Shown here: positions 16,789 to 26,000 of the stretch, piece after piece | Layout: the number at the start of each line of letters is the position of its first letter | How positions within the stretch are numbered: position 1 is the first letter of the stretch | DNA from: Parachitinimonas caeni | Lineage (GTDB): Bacteria; Pseudomonadota; Gammaproteobacteria; Burkholderiales; Chitinimonadaceae | Reading direction: 5' to 3' | Length of the DNA stretch: 64,000 bases | Assembly (NCBI RefSeq): GCF_030129945.1 | Contig: NZ_JARRAF010000002.1 | Location: 247,392 to 311,391 of the forward strand | Translations under genes and position numbers: made by a program | Notes under the pieces: model-generated | Database searches by the model: none | Told to the model about the DNA's origin: nothing | The model's input: only the letters and a program-made list of their open reading frames with translations

Positions 16789-17628
16789 ATGACTGCAACG
16801 CTATCGCGCATTGCCGCTTTCACGCAGAACCCGGCCGGCGGCAACCCCGCCGGGGTCTGGATCGGGGATAGCCTTCCCGACGCCCGGACCATGCAGCAGA
16901 TCGCCCGTGAGATCGGGTATTCCGAAACGGTCTTTATTGCGCCTGCAGAAGGTCTGGTGCGAACTGCCCGTTACTTCAGCCCTGAAGCAGAGGTCGATTT
17001 CTGCGGTCACGCCACCATCGCCACTGGCGTGGTGCTAGGGGAAAAGAGTGGGGAAGGCCGCTATCTGCTGCAGACCAAGGCGGGGGATATTCCACTGAGC
17101 GTACAGCGACAAGATGGGCACTACACGGCAGCACTGACCTCGGTCGAGCCACGGCATCAGGTAGCCTCCACCGCGCTGGTTGATGCCGCGTTATCGGCCC
17201 TCGGTTGGCAACCTGCCGATCTCGACCCCGCCATTCCACCGGCACTGGCCTTCGCCGGCAACTGGCATCTAGTAGTCGCGGTGCGCGCCGCCGAGACACT
17301 GGCTGCGCTTGATTATGACTTCGATGAACTGAAAAGCTTGATGCTGCAGCACAATCTGACAACGCTGCAGCTGATCTGGCGCGAAAGCGATGGCATCATC
17401 CACTCACGCAACCCGTTTCCGATTGGGGGCATTGTCGAAGACCCTGCCACAGGCGCGGCCGCAGCCGCACTTGGTGGATACCTGCGCGCTGCAGGATTGG
17501 TCTTGCCACCGGCAAGCCTGCTGATTCGTCAGGGGGAAGCGATGGGCCGGCCGAGCCAGCTGTGGTTGGACATCCCGGCCCAAGGCGGTATGGTGGTGCG
17601 CGGTCACGCCGTACCGTTACCGGCCTGA
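16789..17628 (+). CDS. PhzF-family isomerase-like protein
   Basis: Member of the PhzF/diaminopimelate-epimerase fold family; most chromosomal members have no known substrate. The 279-residue product starts with the family opening (AFTQNPAGGNPAGV). The conserved Glu is in IGYSETVF, the FCGHATIATG motif follows, and GGIVEDPATGAAAAALGGYL lies in the second half. The ATG at 16789 has AGGA 8 bp upstream and is preferred over the ATG at 16780, which overlaps that site. No phenazine genes are nearby, so a role in phenazine synthesis is not implied. Confidence 0.9.
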   Translation: MTATLSRIAAFTQNPAGGNPAGVWIGDSLPDARTMQQIAREIGYSETVFIAPAEGLVRTARYFSPEAEVDFCGHATIATGVVLGEKSGEGRYLLQTKAGDIPLSVQRQDGHYTAALTSVEPRHQVASTALVDAALSALGWQPADLDPAIPPALAFAGNWHLVVAVRAAETLAALDYDFDELKSLMLQHNLTTLQLIWRESDGIIHSRNPFPIGGIVEDPATGAAAAALGGYLRAAGLVLPPASLLIRQGEAMGRPSQLWLDIPAQGGMVVRGHAVPLPA

Positions 17629-17695
17629 GCCGCAACGGATCTCACGCTGTGCCCGACCGTCATCGGGGGCACAGTCGTGCCCGATCCTTATTTGC

Positions 17696-17863
17696 TCAGC
17701 GGCTGGGTCTTGGCAGTTCGTCGTCATGGACTTTTTCTTCGGCCAGCACATGCTTGTGAACAAACCAGCCCAAGTATCCGGCCATCACAACAATGAATCC
17801 GATGGTCAACATGCTGAGAATGCCAAAATCGGAGGTAAGTAGTTCACGTACAACTGGGCTCAT
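17696..17863 (-). CDS. Small membrane protein, DUF3149-like
   Basis: A 55-residue protein read from the ATG at 17863 with GAGGA upstream. It opens with MSPVVRELLTSDFG, followed by one hydrophobic helix (SMLTIGFIVVMAGYLGWFV) and a charged tail (HKHVLAEEKVHDDE). The N-terminal pattern plus single helix matches my recollection of the DUF3149 family of betaproteobacterial membrane peptides, whose function is unknown. It lies between the PhzF-like gene and the PLP decarboxylase gene, on the same strand as the latter. Confidence 0.7.
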   Translation of the reverse strand: MSPVVRELLTSDFGILSMLTIGFIVVMAGYLGWFVHKHVLAEEKVHDDELPRPSR

Positions 17864-17974
17864 GATGCGGTCCTCGATAGGTGATTCATGTGCCCATTTA
17901 ACGCCTACCCTCTGCGCTTGCCCTTGACGCGGATCAAACCCACCACCCCCGATCTGTCCAGGGTTTGAGCCAGA

Positions 17975-19375
17975 TCAAATTCCTGCAGCCGCCCGCAAGG
18001 CCTGCCAGGCACGCGCCACATCGTCAGCCCGCGTGCGCCAGTTACTGAAGGTGGCACGAATCGCCCAGCGCCCTTTGTAAACCGTTGGTGTAACAAAGGT
18101 TTCCCCACTTTCACGCACCCGCTGCAGGTAGTCCTGTATTGCGGTCTCCCCGGCCGGGCCGGTCGGCAGATCGCGCAAGGTGTAGCACACAACATTCATG
18201 CGTATTGGTGCCAGCAATTCAAACTCCGGCGCTGCCGCAATCCAGCCTCCCAGGGTCTCGGCGTGCTCGCAACATTGCATGGTAATGCTGGCAATGCCGG
18301 CGCGACCGTAAGCCCGTAGCGCGAACCAGCTGGGCAACGCCCGCAAACGGCGCGAATTCTCCGGCGTCAAATGGACGAATTCCGGGTTGTCGCCAGGATC
18401 ACCCAGATAAGCCGCCGCATTCATGAATATCCGCAGCTGCAAATCTCTGCGACGACTGAACTGTACGGCCGAGTCATAGGGCACATTCAGCCACTTGTGC
18501 GCATCAATACAGATGGAATCGGCCAGATCCAGCCCGGCCAGCATGGCTTGATGGCGTGGCGACAGTGCCGCAAACGCACCAAAAGCTGCGTCAACATGCA
18601 ACCAGAAAGGATAACGCTCGCGTAGCGCGGCCAGCGCCGCCAGATCATCGAAGTCCACGGTGTTCACGGTGCCGGCGTTGCCAACAACGATGCACGCTTC
18701 CCCTGACAACTCAGCCAGCCGTGCCTCCAATGCCGCAAGGTCAACGGCTTCCCGCCCCGGCAGCAGCGGCAAGGTCTCGATGGCCGATCGCCCAAGTCCC
18801 AATACCGACGCCACTTTATAAATGCTGGAGTGCGGCGCACCTGACAAAATCCGTACCGGTCCCAATGCGGCCAGCCCTTGCTCGGCAACACGAACACCGC
18901 GTTGCTCGCCAATCCATTCGCGGCCAATCGCCAGACCCACCAGGTTCGACATGGTGGCGCCGCTGACAAAAGCGCCCTGATGTGCTGCCGAGAGACCAAA
19001 CAGCTCACGCAGACAGGCAACCGTTTCCCGCTCCAGCTCCGGGGCACTGGTGTCCAGGCTGGAGGTCGGATTCTGGTCGTACGTTGATACCAGCCAATCC
19101 CCCGCCAGGGCGGCTGGCGTCGCCCCCCCTGTCACAAAGCCCAGATAACGCGGCCCGGCCGAGGCTGAAAAGCTACCGGCGTAGCGTTGATTGAACTCTT
19201 CCAGCGTTGCGGCGAACCCCTTCCCGGCATCATCCAGCCCACGCCGCTCTGGCCGTTCAGCCACCGATGCCACGGGTCGTTCATCCAGACCATTCAATAT
19301 CGACAAAGCTTCGTGCGTGGTCTGCAGGAGGATCTGTTCCAGCTGTTGCAGATCGGTTGCCAATGTGGGGTACAT
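17975..19375 (-). CDS. PLP-dependent group II decarboxylase / aromatic-L-amino-acid decarboxylase family
   Basis: Fold-type I PLP enzyme, 466 residues, of the family that decarboxylates aromatic amino acids, glutamate, diaminobutyrate or cysteine sulfinate. Visible motifs are PRYLGFVTGGATPAALAGDW, the substrate-side SGATMSNL, the cofactor Asp in HVDAAFG (residue 262), and the Schiff-base Lys 294 in DAHKWLNVPYD. The C-terminal part (WAIRATFSNWRT) is typical. The start has GGAG 7 bp upstream. The substrate cannot be assigned from sequence alone and no transporter or pathway genes adjoin it. Confidence 0.88.
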   Translation of the reverse strand: MYPTLATDLQQLEQILLQTTHEALSILNGLDERPVASVAERPERRGLDDAGKGFAATLEEFNQRYAGSFSASAGPRYLGFVTGGATPAALAGDWLVSTYDQNPTSSLDTSAPELERETVACLRELFGLSAAHQGAFVSGATMSNLVGLAIGREWIGEQRGVRVAEQGLAALGPVRILSGAPHSSIYKVASVLGLGRSAIETLPLLPGREAVDLAALEARLAELSGEACIVVGNAGTVNTVDFDDLAALAALRERYPFWLHVDAAFGAFAALSPRHQAMLAGLDLADSICIDAHKWLNVPYDSAVQFSRRRDLQLRIFMNAAAYLGDPGDNPEFVHLTPENSRRLRALPSWFALRAYGRAGIASITMQCCEHAETLGGWIAAAPEFELLAPIRMNVVCYTLRDLPTGPAGETAIQDYLQRVRESGETFVTPTVYKGRWAIRATFSNWRTRADDVARAWQALRAAAGI

Positions 19376-19620
19376 GGTTTCTCCAGTGATTTTTGTTTAC
19401 CTGAAACATCTTGGTAGATAGCCCAAACTGCAGCCATGCACAGTTGTAGCAGTCGACCATCGTCTGTGCCGGCAGACACCAGACCGGCCTGCTGCCATGA
19501 CCTGGATTCTGTTGTGTATCAGCTCCCGCTTATCGGTCTTGCAAGAACGTCCGTCAGTGTTACTGGGGGTTTCCTATAACGTGGTCATACACTGACTTAC
19601 GCCAGAAAGGGAGACTTCTC

Positions 19621-20061
19621 ATGCGCCCCATCAATTCAGTTCGCGGCTTTACCTTGATCGAGATGATGGTTGTGATGGCCATCATGGGAATACTGGTTGC
19701 GATTGCCTTACCGCTCTATAGCGACCATCTGTTGAAGAGCAAACTGGCGGAAGGCCACTCGGCGCTGATGGACTGGCGCCTGCGCCAGGAGCAGTACTTT
19801 CAGGACAACCGGACCTATGTCAGCGCCGGCACCACCTGCGGTGCTGCAGCCCCGACCAGCGTTAAATACTGGGATTTCAGCTGCACCGGGGACGCCAACA
19901 CCTACGTCGCCACCGCCACCAGCAAGGACATCGTGGGCGGAGCAGCCGGTGACTACACCTACACCATCAACGAAAACAACGTCAGAACCACCACCAAATT
20001 CACTGGCGCCTCCGGCCTACCCAAGAGCTGCTGGATCTCATCGAAGGCCGGCACTTGTTGA
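19621..20061 (+). CDS. pilE: Type IV minor pilin, PilE-like
   Basis: The 146-residue product has a class III signal peptide, cleaved by prepilin peptidase before FTLIEMMVVM (Glu at +5), then the N-terminal assembly helix and a small globular domain with Cys pairs (TTCGA, FSCTG, KSCW, GTC). It is the first gene of a minor-pilin operon that ends with pilY1, and has GGGAG upstream. In this position it is more likely a minor pilin of the COG4968 type than the main fibre subunit. A TATAAC hexamer at about 19576 could be its -10. Confidence 0.9.
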   Translation: MRPINSVRGFTLIEMMVVMAIMGILVAIALPLYSDHLLKSKLAEGHSALMDWRLRQEQYFQDNRTYVSAGTTCGAAAPTSVKYWDFSCTGDANTYVATATSKDIVGGAAGDYTYTINENNVRTTTKFTGASGLPKSCWISSKAGTC

Positions 20062-20096
20062 TCTGAGCAACTTGCACACGACGGGAAGGACATGCG

Positions 20097-20690
20097 ATGA
20101 AAACCAGTCAGTGTAGTCCAGTCAGTTCCTCCATCAGCCAGCACGGCTTTTCGTTGATTGAAATGATGGTTGTGGTAACGATCATCGGTTCTCTGATGGC
20201 TATAGCGATACCTGGCTATTTTCAATGGATGCAAAGCCAGCAGATCCGCAACGCCACAGAAAACCTGCAGTCCGCACTGCAGTCGGCGCGGACGTATGCG
20301 ATCGCCAAGAACACGTCCGCCAGGGTGACGCTGACCAACAACCTCAACTCCGGCTGCAGCAAGGATGTCAACGCCGAAGCCTGGGTAGTCAGCCTCGACG
20401 ATCCGTCTGGCAGCTGCAATGCCACACCCTCACCCACGGATGCCCCGCGCATCATCCAGACGGGTTCGGGTCGATCCGGCTCGCGGGTCGCGAATATCGA
20501 AGCCACCGCCAGCGAGGTCGTTTTCGACAGCCTGGGCCGTACCACGGCCGTCACCATCCAGGTCAAGAACGATAACGCCGGGGACTGCAGCGACGAGCTG
20601 CGCTGCCTGAATATTCTGGTGTCAGCAGGAGGACAGATCCGTAGCTGTGACCCGCAACTGCCTGCCGGAAAACTTGGAGCCTGCGCATGA
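20097..20690 (+). CDS. fimT: Minor pilin FimT/GspH-like
   Basis: The 197-residue product begins with a prepilin signal (HGFSLIEMMVVVTIIG) and continues with the GspH/FimT-type domain (NLQSALQSARTYAIAKN). It belongs to the set of minor pilins that form the tip-initiating complex with PilVWX and PilY1. GGGAAGG lies upstream of the ATG. Its TGA overlaps the ATG of pilV by 4 bp. Confidence 0.9.
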   Translation: MKTSQCSPVSSSISQHGFSLIEMMVVVTIIGSLMAIAIPGYFQWMQSQQIRNATENLQSALQSARTYAIAKNTSARVTLTNNLNSGCSKDVNAEAWVVSLDDPSGSCNATPSPTDAPRIIQTGSGRSGSRVANIEATASEVVFDSLGRTTAVTIQVKNDNAGDCSDELRCLNILVSAGGQIRSCDPQLPAGKLGACA

Positions 20691-21202
20691 AAACCTCCCG
20701 GACTCTCTCCTGTCATCGCTTGCCCGGCTCCAGCCAGACAAGCCTCAAGCAACAAAGTGGCGTCTTGCTGCTGGAAGGGCTGATTGCGATTCTGGTGTTC
20801 TCGCTCGGCATTCTGGCGATGTTTGGTCTGCAGGCTGCCGCGATCAAAAGCGTTGGCGAGTCGAAATACCGCATGGATGCCGCCTTTCTGGCCAATCAGC
20901 TGGTGGGCACGCTTTGGGTCAACAAGGCGAATGTAACGGCTTACAACTGCGCAGATCCGTGTACGTCATCTACCCAGGCGCCACTCAATGCCTGGCTGGC
21001 ACAAGTACAGACCACCATGCCCGGCGTGGACCTGGCCAGCAGCCCCGCCAAGGCCGCCCCGGTAGTAGCGGTGACCTCAGACCCTTCCGGTAACGGTATC
21101 CAGGTCACGGTCACGGTTCGCTGGAGAACATCCAATACCCAGAATTCGGCGGCGATCACGCATAACTACACGACCACCGCCTACGTCAACGCCAACTCCT
21201 GA
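20687..21202 (+). CDS. pilV: Minor pilin PilV
   Basis: The 171-residue product carries the PilV-type prepilin segment (GVLLLEGLIAILVFSLGIL) preceded by a polar leader of about 26 residues, longer than most leaders. The globular part has two Cys in a short loop (NCADPCTSS). It is coupled by ATGA overlap to fimT and followed by pilW after 13 bp. Confidence 0.9.
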   Translation: MKTSRTLSCHRLPGSSQTSLKQQSGVLLLEGLIAILVFSLGILAMFGLQAAAIKSVGESKYRMDAAFLANQLVGTLWVNKANVTAYNCADPCTSSTQAPLNAWLAQVQTTMPGVDLASSPAKAAPVVAVTSDPSGNGIQVTVTVRWRTSNTQNSAAITHNYTTTAYVNANS

Positions 21203-21215
21203 CAGGGCTACGGAC

Positions 21216-22343
21216 ATGAGAGACATCACCTCACAATTGCCCGGCAAGGGCAGGTCGCCAGGACGCAGGGCCATGGCCGGTTTCAGCCTGGTCGAATTGC
21301 TGGTGGGACTGCTGATCAGCATGATCGGGGTTCTGGTCATCTATCAGGTGTTCACAGTCACCCAGGGTTATCGCCGCACCTCCAGCTCGGCTGGCAGCGC
21401 CCAGGAAAACGGCGGGATTGGCCTCTACTTTATCGAGCGCGATCTGCGTCAGGCTGGCTACGGTGTGCAGCAGAGCAATGTTGACTTCTGGGGGTGCACG
21501 GTACGGGCCCAGGACGCAGCGCGCATCCCCCAGGCTTTCATGTTCACGCTGAACCCGCTGCAGATCGTACAAGGGGGTCTGAATGGCGCCAGCCATCTGC
21601 CCGACACCATCAATATTTTCTACGGTAACGCACGGGTACAGGCCGCCCCGGCAGCGGTTTCTCCGATCGGCATCACCGGCAATGCCAATATCCAGCTCAA
21701 TAGTTCGGTGGCATTCAATGCCGACACGGCAATTCCCAACAACAGCGATCTGTTCCTGATCGTACAACAGGGCAAGGATTGCTCGATGTCGCAAGTGACC
21801 GCGACCAATAACTCGGCTTCGACCAACCCTTGCTACAGCAGCACAGTTACCCGTATCTGCCATAACGGCGCCGCACGGTTTACCAAGTCATTGGACATTG
21901 CCTATGACGGCAACCCATCGCCCAAGGCCAGCAATGCGGCCTTCGTCTACAGCCTGGGCAATGCGCCGACCTACAAGTCCTACACCATTGCCGGCAACCC
22001 GCAGCGGCTGACCTTCACCGATCTGATCTTTCCCGAAAACACGGGCGATGTGGCCGACGACATCGTCAACCTGCAGGCGCAATACGTGTTCTCGGATGGC
22101 CAGTCGCGTGATGCGATTCCGGCAGGCAAAACCATCAAGGATGTCGTGGCAATGAAAGTCGCGATCGTGGCCCGCAGCAATCTGCTGGAGAAAACCGCAG
22201 TGACCACCAGCGAGATCGTCATCTTCCCTGGCACCGCCACATCGGATGAAGTGAAAGTCGTGTTGTCTTCTGACGAACAGCGTTATCGGTACAAGAGTTT
22301 TCAAACGATTGTGCCCATCCGCAACATGATCTGGGGGTCTTAA
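21216..22343 (+). CDS. pilW: Minor pilin PilW
   Basis: The 375-residue product has a prepilin N-terminus (AGFSLVELLVGLLISMIGVLVIYQVF) after a 22-residue basic leader, and a large beta-rich globular domain containing the family-typical GGIGLYFIERDLRQAGYG. PilW bridges other minor pilins and is needed for initiation of pilus assembly. It ends 1 bp before pilX. Confidence 0.93.
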   Translation: MRDITSQLPGKGRSPGRRAMAGFSLVELLVGLLISMIGVLVIYQVFTVTQGYRRTSSSAGSAQENGGIGLYFIERDLRQAGYGVQQSNVDFWGCTVRAQDAARIPQAFMFTLNPLQIVQGGLNGASHLPDTINIFYGNARVQAAPAAVSPIGITGNANIQLNSSVAFNADTAIPNNSDLFLIVQQGKDCSMSQVTATNNSASTNPCYSSTVTRICHNGAARFTKSLDIAYDGNPSPKASNAAFVYSLGNAPTYKSYTIAGNPQRLTFTDLIFPENTGDVADDIVNLQAQYVFSDGQSRDAIPAGKTIKDVVAMKVAIVARSNLLEKTAVTTSEIVIFPGTATSDEVKVVLSSDEQRYRYKSFQTIVPIRNMIWGS

Positions 22344-22344
22344 C

Positions 22345-22959
22345 ATGAAACCAGTCACACTCCTTCCCCGCCATCAGCACGGCCTGGTTCTGTTCATTGC
22401 GCTGGTGGTCATGGTGGTCATGTCGCTGGCTGGCGTGGCACTGATGAAGACCGTCGATAACGGCAATCAGGTTGTCGGCAACTTTGCCTTCCGGCAGGCG
22501 GCCGTATCTGCAGCGGATCGCGGTGTTGAACGCGCTTTTCAGTGGCTGGTGACCAATTCAACCTCGATCAACACCATGTCGAGCACGGGGGCCTACCTGA
22601 ACACCCGACCCGACCCAGACCGCAACTGGTTTGCCGACTCCGCCTGGTCTACTGCCACCGTAGTGCCTGCCAACAGCCAATCGGCACAGACCGATAGCCT
22701 GGGCAACAAGGTCAGTTACATGATCGTGCGCCAATGCACCTTGCCCGGCACCCCCAGCCGCCAGACCTGCATGATGAACACCGTCGATCCTGCCGGTTCG
22801 GCCAGCCAATGCCGCGATGGAGAAGATTGCCGCTCCGGCAGCTTTACGCCGGAGGTCACCACCAAACCTCTGGTTTATTACGCCGTTTATGTGCGGGTGC
22901 AAGGCCCGAGAAATACGGTGTCGGTTGTCCAATCACTGGTTGGGCTACCCATTTCTTAA
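22345..22959 (+). CDS. pilX: Minor pilin PilX
   Basis: The 204-residue product has the PilX-type prepilin segment (HGLVLFIALVVMVVMSLAG) without the Glu at +5 usual in major pilins, then GNFAFRQAAVSAADRGVERA, characteristic of the PilX family. Several Cys lie in its C-terminal half. It precedes pilY1 by 133 bp. Confidence 0.92.
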   Translation: MKPVTLLPRHQHGLVLFIALVVMVVMSLAGVALMKTVDNGNQVVGNFAFRQAAVSAADRGVERAFQWLVTNSTSINTMSSTGAYLNTRPDPDRNWFADSAWSTATVVPANSQSAQTDSLGNKVSYMIVRQCTLPGTPSRQTCMMNTVDPAGSASQCRDGEDCRSGSFTPEVTTKPLVYYAVYVRVQGPRNTVSVVQSLVGLPIS

Positions 22960-23092
22960 ATAGCCGCGCAAATAGCTTCGTCAATGGCTACGCAAATAAC
23001 CGCTTCAAATTATTTTTCGGATCTGGTTTAGATGTCTTTCTGAAACTGCTTATTGTCGTCTGCCGGCCCGCCGGCACATGGGAGATATTGCC

Positions 23093-26000
23093 ATGTTGAA
23101 TAGTCCTCACAGCGTCGCACCCTTTAGGCAAAAAGGGATATTTCTTGTGTGCTCGTTCGCCTTGATGTCGCAGCCGATTATTGCGGCCGATATTTCGAAC
23201 GTGCCGCTAGGCACCCTGGCTGCCAATACCTCGGTCAAACCGAATCTGATGTTTATACTTGATGATTCCGGTTCGATGGGGCAAAGCTATACCCCTGATT
23301 GGGTAAATGATGTCTATTGCCGGCAAGCTTATGTCAACCCGAACAATAACTGGGTGGATACCAGCAGCGGCAATAACTGGACCGACCCTGCGCTTGGCAT
23401 CACCCTGCGCAAACCAACGGGTTCCTGCCTTTTTGGTAGCCCACCTTATGCCAGCCCCTATTTCAATAGCCAGTGGTATAACCCGGCCATTGTTTATGCT
23501 CCGCCCAAAGATGCTGCGGGTAATGATTACCCCACACAAAATTCTGCCAATACCACGGCCTGGACTCAGGTAAAAGTTGATGGCTTCGGCAAGCAGGCTT
23601 TTTATAGCTCCTACGATAATGGCAGTTATGATTTCTATAATTATGGCGCCACGACCAAGATCAATTTAACCACGCAATTCCCGATTCCGATTTTTTGCGA
23701 TACGCGTGGCGGTACAGGTGGCACCGGAACTTGTAAGGAAAATATCTCGGACAACAACAATGCAACCGATGATTATGCTTATCCGGATACTACCTCTGTC
23801 ACCAGTGCCACCATTTATAAGTTTTTAAATTACAAAGGCACGGCGCCTTATTATTACAACATCACATCAGATCGTTATTGCACAGACGATTCGTTTAACT
23901 CTTGCACCTCTTCATCGACTCCGACAGGCTCGTACACGGTGCCGGCCCGTTACGTCTGGTGTAAAGATACCGGCCTGACCCAATGCCGCGCCCGCCGATC
24001 GGACAATGCCTACAACAAGGTGTCATTCTTCGGGGCGACCATCCCGGCCGTCACCGGGGCAAAAGGCACGGGAACCTTGACCATCTCGTCAGCTGGCGAT
24101 ACGACCTACCCCACCAAGACCACGGTGACCTCAATCGTGATCAACGGTGTGGACATATTGGGTGCGCCCGTATCGGTAACAGCCATCAACAACAGTACCA
24201 AACGTACCAACCTTGCCTCGGCCATCGCCGCGCAGATCAATAGCTTTGTGTCGTCCAAAGACTATACGGCGACCTCTTCCAGCAACGTTGTGACGATCAA
24301 GGGCGCGGTCAACGGCGTGGTTTACAACGGCTCCATTTCGGTCAGTGCTGCGGATGTCACCGACACCACGGGTGCCAGCTTTGGCTTCACGACGTCGCCC
24401 GCATCAGGCGGTTTCTCGGTATTAGGTGGCACCTCAAGCGCTAAGGGATCGACGACATTCGATGTCACCAAAGCCGGTGACGCGTCTTATCCGTCAATTA
24501 CCCAGGTATCAAGCATCAAGGTCAATGGTGTCGAAATTCTGGGTGGGCCAGTTTCGGTAAGTGGAATAAACAGCTCCACCAAACAGTCCTCGCTTGAGAC
24601 CGCCATCGCGAACAAAATTACTTCATACACTTCAAGCCCCGATTACACCGGCTCGATTTCAAGTAGCAAGGTCAAAATCACTGCTGTTGCCAACGGTTCG
24701 GATAAAAACGGTACGGTAACGATTACCGCAACCGATACCTTCGATAGTTCTGTGCCTATTTCCCACACAGTGACCATCGGTACCACATCGGTATCGGGCG
24801 GTGTAGATGATGTTCCGTCAGCATCGGTTCCAGCATCCCGCTTCAATCGCGTAGATATCGTTTCGTCCAACAACAGCTACCCGAAAGCGATTACCCGCAC
24901 TGACTGCGCCGGCGCAACCTGTACCTACGCTGAAGAAATGACTAACTTCGCCAACTGGTTCAGCTACTACCGCAGCCGTCTGCAAACCATGAAGTCTGCT
25001 GCCGGCCAGGCGTTCTCGACCATCACCAACGCCTACCGCGTTGGCTTTATCACCATCAACGTAAACAGCTCGGCGGAGTTTCTGGGTCTTGATACCTTCG
25101 AGGGCACCCAGCGCACCAACTGGTACACCAAGTTTTACGACCAGACCCCCGGTAGCAGCACACCGCTACGGGAAGCGCTATCGCGTGTAGGACGTTATTT
25201 TGCGGGCAAGACTTCCGGCATCAACGCGGTCACCTCCGGTTCGACTGCCATCCAGTACGCCTGCCAGAAAAACTATGCGCTGCTCACCACCGATGGCTAC
25301 TGGAATGGCAACACCAGCCAGGATCTGAGTGGCTCGGAAATCGTCAACACCGACAATAACTCTGCCGCCACGGCGACCGTTACTGATGCGGCCTCTGGTG
25401 CCACCAGCACCATCAAGACTTCATCCCGGGATGATGGGGTGTATGACGGTGCCTTGTCTGGCTCGACCAAAACATTGGCCGACGTTGCCCAGTATTACTA
25501 TTTGACGGACCTGATTGCCGATACGGACCCTCGCGGCAAGAACGTCGTCCCCTTGTCTGCCGATGATCCGGTGAACTGGCAGCATATGGTCACCTACTCG
25601 CTGGGCTTGGGCGTGGACGGCCGACTCAAGTATCAGAGCGATTACAAAACCAGTGCTTCGGGCGACTTTGCCAAGATCCGTACGGGTGGTACCGGTTGTG
25701 AATGGCAGGCCACCAGCAGCGAAACCTGCGACTGGCCCGTGCCCGCCGCCAATGCTGATACCGCCGTGGACGATCTCTGGCACGCTGCGGTCAACGGTCG
25801 CGGCAAGTATTTCAGCGCCAAGAGTGCAGATCAGGTTGTCGCCGGCCTGAAAGAAATCGTCGCCAGTATTCAAGTGGTAACCGGTGCTGCATCCAGTGCG
25901 GCCACCAGCTCGCCAGTGATTACGCAGACCGATAACTACGTCTACGTCACCACCTACCGCACCGGCAAGTGGGATGGCCAGATCAGCGCCTACACCATCA

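Noticed and set aside
23061..23076. Short palindrome TGCCGGCCCGCCGGCA before pilY1
   Set aside because: Only a 6-bp stem, close to the ribosome site; it may affect translation slightly but is too short to call.
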